Positions 1-12,918 of a stretch of 64,000 bases of DNA are shown in pieces (positions within the stretch are counted from its first letter, which is position 1; each line of letters opens with the position of its first letter). The position numbers were made by a program, and so were the translations under genes. The notes beneath the pieces were generated by a model that made no database searches, was not told where the DNA came from, and was given only the letters and a program-made list of their open reading frames with translations. The DNA is from Trichosphaerium sp. ATCC 40318 (taxonomy: Eukaryota > Discosea > Flabellinia > Trichosidae): positions 1 to 64,000 of the forward strand of contig JALMLS010000461.1 in assembly GCA_038496445.1 (NCBI GenBank), given 5' to 3'.

Positions 1-1134
1 ACGGGATTAGTAAAAACCAGAAGCCTAAAATTCCCGTTTATCACAGTTGCATAAGCTTCTTTGTTAGGTGTCATCAAGTTGTAAGCTAGTACATGTTTGT
101 CTAAGGCTTTGTTGTGTATCATTCTAAACGACCTTGTATTGTTTATACTAAGCAATGGACCATAGAAGATAAGTCCACTTGGAACCTGCGGTTATAATTA
201 GAGTCTATACATATGCATAGGCTTACTCTGAACTTAAACGTGCTAAACGATAAGATGGTATCCTTAATAAAAGCTAAAATTAGGTGCCCTTGTTTGTGAT
301 AAACCAGTTTAGCTTGAGTCACATTAGTGTACTGGTCTAACGAAGCCACTCAGACAATGTAAGGTTCAAAGGTACAAAGTATTACCTCCCCTCAATAGTT
401 GCTCTCTAATAACGCTTCCATTACTCGAAATTGAATACAATACAAATCCTCGAGAAGGTTGGGTGTATCCACAGTAATAACGACCAGAAACTAAGCAAAA
501 AATAAGAGTTGTTTAGTAGTTGGATTTATATTACTTGGTTCGAAGGAAGCGACACTCTGAAGTGATGATGCGAATGCTGGTTGAAGCAACTCAATGAGTT
601 CTGTGATGTAATACTACAGTGTAATGACGTTAGATCAAAATGGAAGAAAATCTAAACGCACGTGTGTATCATCGCGTCGTACGTATCGAACTCCGAATCT
701 ATTACTATAAAAAGCAAATATAGCTATCTCGTCAGGACCTTCAACTACTTCGACAAGCCTTCCATCTAAAGTATCAAGCAAGTTCAATCTTCCTTCGTTT
801 ACCTCTGTGTAATTAAGGTCGTTGTTTGAGAAGAGTTCGCGAAGCGTACCTTGAGCTATGTTTACGTAAACATACATTTTGTTTTCAATTGAACCTTGTG
901 TATTTGCGCTAGTTGTATATTCATCATCACTTACAATTATAGCAACAGTCTTTTCTCCACCAACAATTGTAGTTAATATTGGCGCACGTGTTCCGTTCTC
1001 ATTACTGTAGAGGATATAATCGCTACTAGAAAGACGGCCTATTGTTATAGTAAGAAGGTTTTGTTAGGCTAAGAAAACATACAATGAACTTGGAGAGTGA
1101 TGAACAAAACAACTACAACAAAGGCGTTTGACAT
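1..1134 (-). CDS. Surface protein with GPI-like end, left-arm copy, partial
   Basis: This is the 5' part of the gene that is complete at 33885-35592; the 3' end is outside the window. It starts at an ATG complementary to 1132-1134 and opens with a hydrophobic signal peptide. Short introns then split an ectodomain with no family I recognise. One exon (about 635-835) reads NEGRLNLLDTLDGRLVEVVE, and another (about 230-350) reads YTNVTQAKLVYHKQGHLILA, almost identical to the right-arm copy. No frame break was seen in the visible part. It is presumably a secreted or surface-attached protein, as its partner copy suggests. Confidence 0.6.
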
Positions 1135-1696
1135 ATTGTAGACAATTATTTATAATAGTAAGTTTTTGCATGATTAGTTCACTGTGGCTAACTGTGGCTT
1201 TAGAGCTTTGTACCAAGCGAGCTTATTCAATAGCAGAATTGCCTAAAGTTCAGCTTGTTGCTACGTAAATTGGTTACTGGTCGAAACTATTTCACCGTGG
1301 GCAATAGTGTAGTTTACAAGATTGTGACACTATGGCTAACTATGGACCCTTCACAAGACCAGTTGGAAGTAATATCACGTGTTCCCATTGCATCAATTCA
1401 GTAAACGTTTATGACATTCTGTTGGTTCAATAATATTATTAGGAGTCTTGTGAATCTCTACCTTGAAGAGGCAGAAAGGTTTATACAATTGACCTTGAAT
1501 TAAATCAACAATTCATTGAAATATCAAAAATCTGGAGCAGAAATATCGATTGTTTGCTTTCAGCATTGACAGTATTTTAACAAACATTTCAACAAATAGC
1601 GTGTCTACAAAAGAACCTGAAAAGTAAAGGCACCAAGTAGTCAACACGATAGCTATCTAAAAACAAATTTTATTAATCAGCTTTTGTTCTATCCCC

Positions 1697-3307
1697 TTAA
1701 GTCGGTTTAGTTGTTGCAATAGCAACTCTAGGAGTGATTCGTATCTCAGATTTTTTGGCATCCATTCTTTGTTTTCTTTTGATTGCCAAACACCTTCCGT
1801 ACAGGAGTGCAACAACTGTAAATACCAAAGGTATTGCTAAAAGCACAAATGTGATGATCATGAAAACCTTTGATTTTCTGATATACGCTATAGGTGCTGC
1901 AACACTGATGGGTAAGAAGAATTGAACGATTGAAAACCCAACAACAATACAAACCACATCAAGTTTTGAACAGTTGTACTGCTTTCTTCGTTGCCATTTA
2001 TCAATTTCGTCAAACGTGATTATTGGTACCAAGGCAGCACCTAGACCACCAAAGAAGAATGCAGCGATTGTCAAACCATCTTTGGTTGATGGAAGGATGA
2101 GAAGTTTACTTCCATGACGGATTATTGGAACAAAGATGACAAGTGGAACAATGATGCTCAACCACACAAATAAACAAACAGCGATAGTGATGGGAATCTA
2201 CATAGAACAATATATAAGCAAACTAGGATAGGATATACAACACGTGCCTTCACTTGCTTTTGTAACACAAGAGCAAACACATTCGAACAACACCCCATAA
2301 ATGTCGCAATAATTATTACAGAAAATATTACTAATGCTACCCAAAAAATAGTAGTTACGCCTAATATAGACAAAGATTAACTTGTTGTGTGGAGAGAGTA
2401 AGTACTCGTGTACCTCCATAAAAAAGTATTTCTGAACAATCGTTCGGATTATAGAAACAACTGCGATTGCTGAAAACCTATTGACTTGATATTAGTACGA
2501 AGAGCAATAATAAAGAGATACGCCTTACTTGGTACTCAGTCTGATGAATCAGGGCATCTGAACGTTGTTCAAAAGCTGTAGTTGCCACATGACGATTGTT
2601 GTTACCAAAGCAACATTTGTCTTTGTTGCCGGCATGGCATGTATAGTCCCACTATACACAAGCTTAGTATTGAACACTACAATACAGAATCAACAAACCT
2701 CGGCCTCAACCACCCAACAAGGATTACATTCGACACTGCACTGTTGATTTTCCACGCTTTGTTGACATTTATCGTAGCATCCGTCATCATCACATATACG
2801 TCTGGACTTACAACATCCATATCCATTACCGCACGTGCCATTATTCTTATCCTAGCAATAGTTTTGTTAAAAACCAATATTTTAAACCTATCTTACTGTA
2901 ATGAGACGCTCGCAACTTTGTGCATGGTGTCTATGGTGATATGAGGTACAGTGAGCGGATTTCAGAGTTTGATATTTCGTACATATCACTGCATACACAA
3001 TTTACAATATGACAACACGTCGATACACTTACATTTGCGCTTGATAGTTGACATGTTGCATCCTGATATCTGAGATCGTGTTTTCTAAAACAAGTTCAAT
3101 TAATTAATAACGTGTATGTGGCTATGCCAATCATGGTATCATAAGAGAAATATTCGGTTTTTTGTTTCCGCAAAGCACGTGTGAAAGACATATTTAAATT
3201 CAACATACGCTATGTGGTGTAGAATTAAACCAAACCATACTATCACTGGTAAAATAGCCAAGACAAACTGTCCATCCAGCTATTATTAGTGTGCCATGCT
3301 TCGACAT
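1697..3307 (-). pseudogene. Cys-rich multi-TM protein, left-arm copy, N-terminus frameshifted
   Basis: The last exon (1697 to about 2190) encodes several hydrophobic segments separated by short loops and a basic cytoplasmic tail ending TTKPT. Upstream exons encode a TM segment starting GVTTIFWVALVIFSV and a Cys-rich ectodomain with short Cys spacings. The best start (MSKHGTLIIAG, complement of 3307) leads into a hydrophobic segment, but near 3260 the sequence lacks two bases relative to the frame kept in the right-arm copy and in the paralogue at 40368. The N-terminal hydrophobic segment is therefore out of frame. A downstream start could still yield a protein. The family is not recognised; a surface receptor or channel-like role is inference. 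Confidence 0.6.
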
Positions 3308-3519
3308 GCTTTGGAGTTCGTTTAGTAATGTTATACTACATTTATTTAAACTTGTATTTTCGTCAAACAAGACTTTAGAAGAAAAAATAACTTCTTCATT
3401 TTTTTAACCGTTCAGAAAATAATTTACCCAACTACCCGAATGCAGTCTGTTAATAGTTAACTTTGTACGGGTATCCGGCTATTGAATATTAGTCATTCCG
3501 CGCTCAAACTACAATTTCA

Positions 3520-3605
3520 GCAAGAATTTTCTTTGTGGAAACCTCTGTGAAGAGACTAGTTTTGTGGCGTTCTCAAAAGACTTAAACCAAAAAAAAAAAG
3601 AGATA
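3520..3605 (-). repeat. Shared 3'-flanking element (PAN, left arm)
   Basis: This is a block of about 80 nt just downstream of the PAN gene. Its core (on the minus strand) contains ACTAGT and CTTCACAGAGGTTTCCACA after a poly-T run. A diverged copy lies downstream of the mucin-like gene at 6622-6705, in the same orientation relative to its gene. The right arm has the same two at 28067-28145 and 31141-31225. Its function is unknown; it may be a 3' UTR or terminator module, or a trace of duplication. Confidence 0.6.
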
Positions 3606-3677
3606 CCTTGCACAAACAAACGTTAAAGAAAACTGACTAAAGTATTATGAAGGGTCTTGAGACTTTATTGATTGTTG

Positions 3678-4838
3678 CTAATCTTTACTGTAAGTATCAC
3701 CTGAAGCACCACCGGAGATTAAGTTACAAGTATTCATGTAGAACAAGTTACATACAGAGTTGTAGTAGCTTGTGTAATAGTTACATCTTGAATCAGCCGT
3801 ACAAAGTTGTTCACATTCGGCTTTAGTCACAGATGTGTCTCTTGGGAACGAACACTCTCCAGCACCGCCTACCCAGTCACAGTGGGTTACAGTCGATCCA
3901 GCATAGTACCCAGTACAGTAAACAAATCTTCCCGCATGCATATCACGGCGACATCCTTGGCAAGTAGAAGTTGAGCCTGAAGCCAGAGAAGTGTAGGTTT
4001 GAGGAGGTTCTGTTGGTGCTAATGTCGGCGGCTCGGTTACAGGGTCTTTAGAGTATGTATTACCTGAAGCTCCACCGCTGATGAGTGTACAAGTATTCAT
4101 GTAGAACAAATTACAAATAGAGTCGTAGTACGTTGTAAAAAAGTTACATCTTGGATCGTCAGTGCACATTTGCTCGCATTCAGCGTGTGTAACGGAAGTA
4201 TCGCGGGGGAAGGTGCACTCTCCGGGACCGCCTACCCAATTGCATGTGGTAATTGTAGAGCCAGCGTAGTATCCATCGCAGTACACAAATTGACCAGCAA
4301 ACAGATCTTTACGGCATCCTTGACATGTGAGTGTTGATCCTGTCGCTAGAGAGCTGTAGGTTCTTGGTGGATCTGTTGGTGCTTCAGTCGTAGGTGGGTC
4401 CGTTGGAGGTGGGGGTGTTGGCGCATCTGTTGGGGGTGCCGTTGTTGCTGCTACAACTTTTTCTAAGGTATCTCCCGAGGCACCGCCAGAAATGAGATTA
4501 CAGGAGGTCATGAAGAATAAGTTACAGATGGAGTTGTAGTAGCTCGTATAGAATCCGCATCGAGAGTCGTTGTCGCACATTTGTTGGCACTCTGCTTTTG
4601 TAACAGAGGTATCCCGCGGAAAAGTACATTCTCCAGCACCGCCCACCCAGTCACAGTGGGTTACAGTCGATCCAGCGTAATATCCATCGCAGTAGACAAA
4701 GCGTCCAGAATGCATGTCTTTTCTACATCCTTGACAAGTGAGTGTTGATCCAGAGGCAAGAGTATTGTAGGTGTTGGCATAGACGATCGATAGGGAAGAT
4801 AAAATACAGACGATAAGGGGTACAGAAGTACGTGTCAT
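3678..4838 (-). CDS. Secreted triple PAN-like repeat protein, left arm
   Basis: A 386-residue intronless ORF. Residues 1-21 form a signal peptide. Three repeats of about 90 residues follow, each with about ten Cys and the blocks LTCQGCRKD, FVYCDGYYAGST, GECTFPRDTSV, AECQQMC, C(N/G)F(Y/F)T..YY and ICNLF. The spacing AEC..MC..D.RC...Y is what is seen in PAN/apple-type domains, so the repeats are probably PAN-like; they also resemble one another far more than any outside family. Linkers are Pro/Thr-rich (PPPPTDPPTTEAPTDPP) and likely O-glycosylated. There is no TM or anchor at the C-terminus (ends DTYSKD), so the protein is probably secreted, perhaps binding carbohydrate or protein. It differs from the right-arm copy at two residues: D vs Y in the first linker and T vs S in repeat 3. 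Confidence 0.85.
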   Translation of the reverse strand: MTRTSVPLIVCILSSLSIVYANTYNTLASGSTLTCQGCRKDMHSGRFVYCDGYYAGSTVTHCDWVGGAGECTFPRDTSVTKAECQQMCDNDSRCGFYTSYYNSICNLFFMTSCNLISGGASGDTLEKVVAATTAPPTDAPTPPPPTDPPTTEAPTDPPRTYSSLATGSTLTCQGCRKDLFAGQFVYCDGYYAGSTITTCNWVGGPGECTFPRDTSVTHAECEQMCTDDPRCNFFTTYYDSICNLFYMNTCTLISGGASGNTYSKDPVTEPPTLAPTEPPQTYTSLASGSTSTCQGCRRDMHAGRFVYCTGYYAGSTVTHCDWVGGAGECSFPRDTSVTKAECEQLCTADSRCNYYTSYYNSVCNLFYMNTCNLISGGASGDTYSKD

Positions 4839-6881
4839 CTTGTAGAGTTATGGTAAATTGTGCTATTTTTACCTAACACGTTTGTGTATGTGCACTACAT
4901 GGTGAGATATCTAGAGGTAACAATTAAGTAACGTTGAATACGCCAAAGGGACAGAACTAAAAATCCATTGGTGAGAATAAGAGATAAAACTAGAGGTAAC
5001 AAGTAATGTGGAACGCAAAAATTATCAGAACATGAAAAATGTTAACAGAAAACCAACACAAAAAAAGTGTCTATTTATATGAATCTACTCTCCTTTTTTG
5101 ACATGTTGATTTACGCCAACAACAACCCAAAATCGTTCGCACAACAAAATCGAAACTTTTTATCCTTGCGTAGCAGATTAATCACGTGCTAGGTGTTTCA
5201 AAATCATATTTTTACAACTCCTAAACACAACTTGTTATGCGTTTTTTGAATTCAGCTGATTCACTGCAACTTTGACTCTAATTCACGAACATGACGATAT
5301 TCAACTAACCAGACTTGCGGGCCGTTTTTAGGGCTTTGAGTATTTTCTAGTGACCTAAAACATACATAGAGTAGGTTAGATCTAATACCCTACCCTGGAT
5401 ATATGTGCGTTATCCTTAAACAGTGTTTAGACTTGGATTATTGTGTAAATTGTGATATGTTTATAGTGGCCTACAATAGCACTACATACTGCTAGAGCCT
5501 AACGCTGTGTACTGTGCTCTTGAAGTTATGAAGTAGTCCTGCCCGCTAGTTAGCATCACTTCACTTCGCGAATTATAAATAGCCGTTCACGAAAAAGTGT
5601 AAATGATCTTTGTAAATGTCGGTTTACGTGTAATAAAGCCTGTTTAAAAACTTCACTAGCTAGTGCCTTTGGTTTCTAATTCATTTGTAATTACACTATA
5701 CTACTGCTTATACATATCACTCCTTTATTCTCCAGAACGTGTAATTTCAATAGAGTGTACCGCTACCCCAAATAAATAGAAAGGTTACCTACCACTCCTC
5801 TTATCAAACAAAAAGAGTTTACAGCCTCATTGCGTTACATTCTTCTGCAAGAGATATCCAGGAAAGATCATTTGTACTATATTTCCAACTTACAAATTAC
5901 GACCTCACAGCCTGAAAAACTGATCATTTTTGGAGCACCACGTCACCAAGAATCCTTTGATCTGTAATCAATCCACCCAAACCTTCCTTCCAACGCAAAA
6001 TCAAAGTTACAGAGCTGTTAGATAGCGTAGTGTAGCCGCTAATCCAAAGTAAAATACTTAGGGTTTTACTCGCTCGTTTTAATGCAAAGTTAATTCTAAT
6101 GTTACACTGCAAGCGGTTTGCTTTTGCATCCATTTGAGGTTTGCAGTTAATTTTAAATTACTCGTTGTATAATAACAACCACAGGTAAAATAGCAAGCTA
6201 CCTTCCGATCGAGATTACAAGATGAATAAAACAAGACAATGGCCATCTTGCTATCATGTACTTTCCTGAAAGCATGTACCAGGAGTGATGGATTTTTCCT
6301 GAAATAACGTTATTTTATTAAACGCTAAGCCTTCTTAGAAAAGGCCACTCCTATTGGTAGCGTTTGACACGGATTATCGGCAAAAGAGAAACTAAATCTC
6401 ATGTTTTATTTTATCATTGTTCACTGTGAGCGTGTACTTCATTTTAAGAATCCACATGTTTTAAGTACCTACAAGTAACGCCTTACAAATATAAGGCATG
6501 GAGATGGTTTGGGTAATGACCAACTAAAGAATGTATATGTATAGATAATCTTTTTTACCCGTAATCCAGGTCAACTCCCTTTGCTCCATTTCGATCTTGT
6601 TAAAAGATAAACTTGAATTTCGACCAGATTTTTCTTTGTGGAACCTCTGTGAAGGTACTAGTTTGTGGGGTTCTCAAAGCCTAAAAACCAAAAAAAAAGA
6701 AATCACGTGACAAGACAAAAAACTGTAAAAATTAACTGCCTACAGTATTATCTAGCTTCAATGCTATTGTATCACATAAGATCTGTTAAAACTACAAAAT
6801 CTGGTCAGTTCTGGAAAAAAACTAGTAAATAATCTTTATTGTGTTAGTGCGTATCTTTCACAAAGTCTAGTACAAGATGAT
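4839..6881. other. Long non-coding stretch in left arm
   Basis: No convincing gene was found. It is conserved with the right arm (27926-29924), including the promoter side of the PAN gene and the 3' flank of the mucin-like gene. One 69-codon open frame on the minus strand (5924-6133) is broken by a one-base difference in the right arm, so it is probably not coding. A CACGTG is at about 5183 and another at about 6703. Confidence 0.5.
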
Positions 6882-7984
6882 TTATAAATAAAGACAACAC
6901 AACAATGCCAAAACGTTGAACACCATAAAATACATAGAAATTAGCTTATTGGATGAAGAGGCTACAGGTGATGCTTGTATTATTGGTGCTTGTGTCATAA
7001 CACCTTGATTGGTTGGAGTAGCTGTTGGTGTTGCTGTTGGCGTTGTTGTTGTTGGTTGTACTGTTATTATTGATATTGGAAACGTTGGAGAAGAAGCTGG
7101 TGCCAGTGTTGTAGGAGGTTGCGTTGTTGGCAAAGATGGTTTAGGAGGAAACGTTGTTGGTGATAATGTTGTAGGCGGTAGTGTTGGAAGAAGTGTTGTT
7201 GGAGGTAGCGTTGTTGGAGGTGGAGGCAAAGTTGTGGGTGGTAATGTCGTTGGAACCAAAGTAGCTATCTGAAAACTTACAGTAGACAGGCGGGGAGTTA
7301 ATTACGGCTGCAGCGCAATTGCGAAACTACAACGCAAAAAGTTAATATAAATTAAAGGATGTTACTACTCGAACATACGTGAATGACGTTGCATTGAAAT
7401 TGAAAGAATTTGGAGCGTTTGTAAAATTATGTGAAACTAAAGTAATTCCTAAAGAAATGTTAGAATACTTTGGCTAATCAAGTGCTAAAGTATAAGGAAG
7501 TCTAGCTTACAGCTATGCCAAAAGGCGGGCAAGACCACTTCCTTACAAAAGATAAGATGTTTGTAGTTTGATACCTCCTATAACTGGTTGATCCATTACA
7601 CACTCTATTACAAGAGCTACTGTTTGGCCACTTCCGATAAGGTCGTATCGAGCCGAATTTGCGTTAATATCAAGTCTGTGCTCATTTTGCGGATAAGTTA
7701 CTATATACTCTGTAGCTGCATCAGAAACAATGAAGTTGGGGTTGTTTGGTTCACTAGAATCAGCTGCAATATCAAAGTTACCACAGATGGAACTTTTATT
7801 GTACATATTCCTGAATCGCCTTCACCTACATGGAGAAGTTAATGAAAAGTTACCAAAACACAGTGTTGCTACTCTTCTTTTTTTCAGGCGTGCTAAAATA
7901 CACCTTCTCTATCTATGGCAAGTACGTACTTAAAGAAAGCGCCAAGGTGAATAGAGTACATAAACATAGAAGTGCTTTAATCAT
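6882..7984 (-). pseudogene. Mucin-like Pro/Thr-rich surface protein, left-arm copy, broken
   Basis: Exon 1 (ATG complementary to 7984) encodes a clean signal peptide, MIKALLCLCTLFTLALSL, followed by an intron starting GTACGT. Exon 2 carries the ectodomain (FDIAADSSEPNNPNFIVSDA), which in this arm lacks one base near 7783 relative to the right arm, so signal peptide and ectodomain are in different frames. The last exon begins with FAIALQPQ, where the next Gln codon has become TAA (near 7300). Beyond it comes a short PTTLPP repeat region and a Ser-rich segment plus hydrophobic tail typical of a GPI-attachment signal. Two independent lesions make this copy a pseudogene. The intact ancestor would have been an O-glycosylated, GPI-anchored surface protein. 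Confidence 0.75.
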
Positions 7985-9269
7985 TGTGAGAAAATGATAA
8001 TAATAGATAGTTACAATTGACAAAAATAGCAACGGCTTTAAATTAATTTGTTTGTAAAACACTTAAAAGTTATAAATACACTAACTATTGTTGCAATAAT
8101 TCCATCCTGTAAGTCCATTCACCAACTATACACAAACTTGCACTTTTGAACTTTCTTGGTTTTTCGGGTAGCACCAAACTTTGGATTTGTCTATTTTTGG
8201 CAATTGATTTTGGCAAAGTTTAATATCACACATAGCTCGTGACATCTAGTGTCAAATATTAGTGCTTCTCTTAATAACAGTCTATTATAGAAGTCAAAAT
8301 GTGCCTAACTTAGCACAGTACTCTAATACGGCTACTCTGGTTAGGACATGTAATGGCATTGAGGGACCACTTCAATAAAGCATAAGTATATTCTGAAATT
8401 TCATGATTTTTGGTGTTTTTTGTGATCAAATCATTTCATCTTGTATGTCTTGTGAAAAGTCGCACGATTATTTGGAGACAAATTAAATTTAATGGGAATA
8501 CAGTTTTACCGAAACAATACCAAAAAGACACTTAAAACAACCGCCTCTACCACCGCCAATGTAGATGTCGTTCTATTCTATGTACTACTATAGAGAACGG
8601 CGACAGTACTATTTATTTCAAAAACACTAAAAAAAATGTTTTAGTATGAGACAATGAATGGCTCTAATCACTTTTGGCTAGGCCCTTTGCTATGATCCGG
8701 ACAAACCCGACCTTCACTATGTCGGGTGAGTGCAAAATACGAAAGTTCCAGCAATTTCAATAGTTCTTAAAGCTTGAGAATTTTTCAATACACAGTTGAA
8801 TATGCTTAATAGCATAAGAACTATGTGCATTGCGTCGTTTGGGAGCTTAATATTTAGTAGTGCATCGAACTGAGTGTACTAAAATGATAGTTGGAATGGA
8901 TAAATTGTTTTTCACGTGTTGTTTTTCAGGCTCTTTTGCCAGCTATTATTCTCAAGACCGGCCATCCATCGCACCAATTCCGGTGTATGGTGAATACAAT
9001 ATCAAGTTAGGCTGTTTGAGATGTTGCATAAGTTGCAAACAAATTGTTTTCTAAACAGTATTGTTTACAACCTCAACTCAGGGATGAGCGAGTCACTCTT
9101 TAAGCGGATTTTGCGCATTCACTAGAGAGAAAAAGGTACACGTGGATATCATACTTGTGATTATAATATGATTATAATATTGGTACTGACATAGATCCCT
9201 CCCATCACGGCGGAACCTATTACCAACATATTCGACTACAGGCCTCCTACCACAACACTTAGAGAACCA
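7985..9269. other. Intergenic region across inner boundary of left arm
   Basis: No gene is supported. Homology to the right arm stops near 8520. A perfect 7-nt hairpin stem (ACCCGAC ... GTCGGGT) lies at about 8705-8730. Short open frames here have no recognisable features. Confidence 0.4.
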
Positions 9270-9590
9270 TACTAAGCTGTAATTTCTTGGAGGGTCTGTT
9301 GTCACTTCAGCCGTTGGCGGGTCCATGGGTGTTGCTGTAACTTTTTCGATGGTATCCAGACACTGCCAGAAATGAGATTGCAGGAGGTTTTGTTGTTGTA
9401 AGTCGAATAGAATCCACATCGAGAGGCTTTGTCGCACATTTGTTGGCACTCTGCTTTTGTAACAGAGTTATTCCTTGGAAAGGTACACTCTCCAGAACCG
9501 CCCAACCAGTCACAGTGGGTTACAGTCGAGCCAGCGTAGTATCCATCGCAGTAGGCAAAGAGTCCAGAATTGATGGCTTTTCTCCATCGT
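9270..9590 (-). pseudogene. PAN-like repeat fragment, decayed
   Basis: The minus strand carries a degraded copy of the first repeat of the PAN protein. GECTFPRNNSVTKAECQQMC and CGFY are readable, then the frame shifts before the Pro/Thr linker (near TDPPR). There is no start codon, the repeat is interrupted and the remaining two repeats are missing. It sits about 750 bp inside the left arm, in the same orientation as that arm's PAN gene, and is clearly more diverged than the two arm copies are from each other. It looks like a leftover of an earlier duplication of the cassette. Confidence 0.8.
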
Positions 9591-9741
9591 TACTATCTAA
9601 AACATAAAGCTTGCTAGAGCTCTGTATGCAGCACTATAACACCAGTTTCGCTGTACTGCTCTATTCTTTACGTAGAAACATGTTTCATTGCTATGTTTAC
9701 ATCATAATACAGTGCGATAGTAGTAGTTTCTTTATTGAAAG

Positions 9742-12673
9742 TTAGGCATCCAAAACTAGGTTTTTGAGAGCTTTAGGAACAGCATCACGTGATTGTAATG
9801 CAGCACAAGCACAACTTATACCTATCTTAATACCTTCTTCCTCTTTGATTCCATTAAGCAATGCGTAAGCTATACCACCAGAAAGACAGTCTCCAGCTCC
9901 TGTCACATTAACTAAAATAAACATTAGTCATGGACCACTTGGCTTCATTGATCGATTTTTGAGTGGATTAATGAGACATGACGAAATAGACACAACGAAC
10001 TTGGTGCGTGCCTATTGAATCAACTTTTTCTGAAGGTACATGTTTGACTTGTCTGCTGTCTTTTGATCCCCAATATACTGTAAAAAAAAAATACAAAGTT
10101 AGTTATAGTCAGCAAATAACTCTTCGATACCTCCTTTCGAACCAACAGACACAATAACACATTTGATACCATAATCCAGAAGGAAATTGATACCTTTTTC
10201 GATGCTACCTAAGCAATACAATTCATTAGGAAAACAACACTAAGGGTGTACTTTGTAAGTTTTTTTAACACTTACATGGTTCCTGGTTTTTGTCAATAGC
10301 GCGTACTATCGCCTGTAGCTCATCTTTATTCGGTGTAATAATATCAATATGCTTTAATACACCACTATTTACTAGTTTTATACTCTTTGGAATTGATACA
10401 GTGTCAACCATTGCTAAGACAAAGAATCATTAACTGTTCTGAAACAAAAAGAAAACTCGTACTTTTTACATTATGCTTCTTGCATAGCCTTACAATCTCT
10501 GTGATACCACTTTGATGTATGTTTGTATCAAATATGCATAAAGGAGATTTATAAAATAAAGGTTCTAAAGACCGTATCTAGTAACTATGTGAGTAGTAAG
10601 GGCGACGTAAACAATCGTACAAACTTGTCATTAAGTGCATCAAAAATATCCATTGCCGCGATTGCAGACCTCATACTTCCGTCATTGTCTAGTGTGGCAT
10701 GGTACACCGCAGTAGATATACCCTTTGACGTATTATGTAAAGTTGGTGTAAGGTTAGGTATGCTGTTGAGGTGCTCCTTAACAACAGCACCCATTGCATC
10801 GTTTCCAATTCTGGACACAAATCTAACTTTATTACCAAGTCTACAGACGACCTCTGCAAGAAAGAAATGAGCATGTATGGAACTGGGTTCTTTTCATTAC
10901 CTGCAATATTCTTTGCTACTCCTCCGGTTGATATGGAAGCTTTACCAGGCATAGATGTATCAATAATTAACGACTCATGAGGCTGCCCAATGATATCAAC
11001 TAACAAACATATAAGACATTTACTTGATTTCTGAGAGTAGCGAGGTACCTACAACACCTCCAATCACTATAGGTAACCCTGTATTTTTAGATTGCGTGTG
11101 TTTAATCACAGTATGTTCAGTGGGTGCTTTAAAAGTCAAACAAAAGAACAAGTACAATGAAACAAAATGTCGTGGTGGTTTTTTTTATTTAAAGGATCAC
11201 AATCAAGGTACTTTTATTGTGTACCTTGAACATCAGTCATTGTGGCCAACTCAGAAGCAATCATAGCAGCAACTTTAGCATTATTAAGTATAAGAGAAAT
11301 ATCTTCAAAGTCAAAGAAAACAATATAAGTAACAAAGATAACAACTTTTCAAAAAAAAAGGAAAAAAATGGGAAGGATACTGGCTTTTGTTGTTTTGCCC
11401 TCTGATATGTGATGCACTCTAGAAAGCAAGAAAGGTGTAAGTTCCTTTCCTTTTACTCCTTGCTCCACTGATTCTTTAAGAGCTTGTTCAATAGCATGAG
11501 TAATCGGTGCAGCATCAGCCTCAGCATCCAATGGAATTGGGTTTGCCTTACAAAGTTAACATCGGTTACGGTTTGCCTAGTAAACAGCGTACGATAAGTA
11601 TTCCTGCAGGAGAACCAGATGTCACATTAGCATTGATGATATCAGCACACTCACGAGCAGATTGAGCTTCCCAAGCTACTTTTTCGCCACTACATATCAA
11701 GTGTTAAACATAATACTTTTAACTACAATAAATACCTGTCACGTGTATAGAACGCAGGCATTTTTTCTGTTTTATAGCCAACAACAAGGACACCTTGTGT
11801 TTCAAGGTATTCTAATGTACGTGGACTAATACGCTAGTTAGCAATCGCTTTTTATCCTTGATGAGTAAGTCGTACATGTCTAGAATAGCCTTTGCTCCAG
11901 CTGATACGACAGCTACAGGAGTTTTACCAAGCTGTAAAAGATCTGCTGAGATATCCATTGCTATTTGCTTGTCAATAAGAAAATAAACAAATGCATTATG
12001 TACACTCATGACCACCACGATGCACACCACCAATTCCACCTGTAGCAAAAACTGGACGAAAAAGTAAGTAAAATCTCAAGCTAACTCACTTCTTTTTCTT
12101 GCCTTTGATACCAGCCAAGTGAGCTATATACATTGTAGCTGCAACTGTAGTTGAACCCTTTAAAAAAAAGTACGTCACGTGACTGAAAAAAAAAACTTAA
12201 AGTTTGTTTAGAGACACATACATTGAATCTTCGCGCAATGGCAAGTGGGATGTCTCTGATAGAGCATTTACGAATATTCTTGCTTTTGGCGAACAGCATA
12301 ACATCAGCGTCACTCATACCGAGTTGTAGCACGCCCTCTTACGCATTGTTAGATGGTTACGGTTCATTTTACGCTATAATCGTACGTATAATACATATTG
12401 TTGCTGGTACTGCTCCATTTGCTCTTACAATGTCTTCTGCTTGCTTAGCAACGCGTACGTTTTCAGGGTAAGGAAATCCGTGCGAAATTAACGTAGATTC
12501 GAGCGCAACGACTGGTGTACCTGAAAACAGCGTTATTTACTATTAAAAAATAATTTTAACCAACCGTTTTTGAGCGCATTTTTTATCTCGTCGCTAATAC
12601 GCAAATGAGGCGTTGTAAAATGACGTGTAATGGCTCCAGCCCGTCTGCAAAATTTATCTTTAACGTCTGCCAT
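9742..12673 (-). CDS. Bifunctional pseudouridine-5'-phosphate glycosidase / PfkB kinase
   Basis: A multi-exon gene starting [11 protein letters not shown] (complement of 12673). The N-terminal half matches Psu[29 protein letters not shown], the [13 protein letters not shown] motif, [20 protein letters not shown] and [10 protein letters not shown]. This enzyme splits pseudouridine 5'-phosphate to uracil and ribose 5-phosphate. The C-terminal half is a PfkB sugar kinase: a segment with [10 protein letters not shown] near the start and [19 protein letters not shown] near the end, the ATP/anion-hole signature with the catalytic Asp. It probably phosphorylates pseudouridine to supply the first domain. 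The fusion is known from fungi and some other eukaryotes. Exons are separated by short introns (about 40-60 nt). All expected motifs are present and no frame break was seen. Cytosolic nucleoside salvage is expected. Confidence 0.85.
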
Positions 12674-12918
12674 GATAACTGAGCTTGTAAGCGTGAAGTG
12701 GCATGCAATGGTCGTCTTCGGTAAATTCCGATTTAATTTTCTAGTGAATTGAGAAAAAACTTACTCAGTCACTTTTTTCGTCATCGTTCTGCTTAGAAAA
12801 AGGTGGCCATTCCCTCTATTGGCAAACAAAAACTTGCTTGCATAAGGAGTGGTACATACGATCCAAGGCTTCTTTCTTGTTATTAAATTACAATTTATTA
12901 TTTGTTTTCTTTTTTACT

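Larger units (their letters stand above)
1..8520. repeat. Left arm of large inverted repeat
   Basis: The reverse complement of this segment matches 25345-35027 almost base for base. Base 1 pairs with about 35027, and near-identity runs to 8480 (pairing with 25396). A more diverged stretch of about 40 nt extends the match to roughly 8520/25345. The four surface-protein genes and the long non-coding stretches between them are all included. The arm is about 1.2 kb shorter than its partner; nearly all of that is explained by two insertions and a longer Pro/Thr repeat in the right arm. The outer end is beyond the window. Confidence 0.95.

Noticed and set aside
5924-6133. A 69-codon open frame in the left arm
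   Set aside because: The right-arm counterpart has a one-base deletion that breaks the frame soon after the start, and no splice sites or features support coding.
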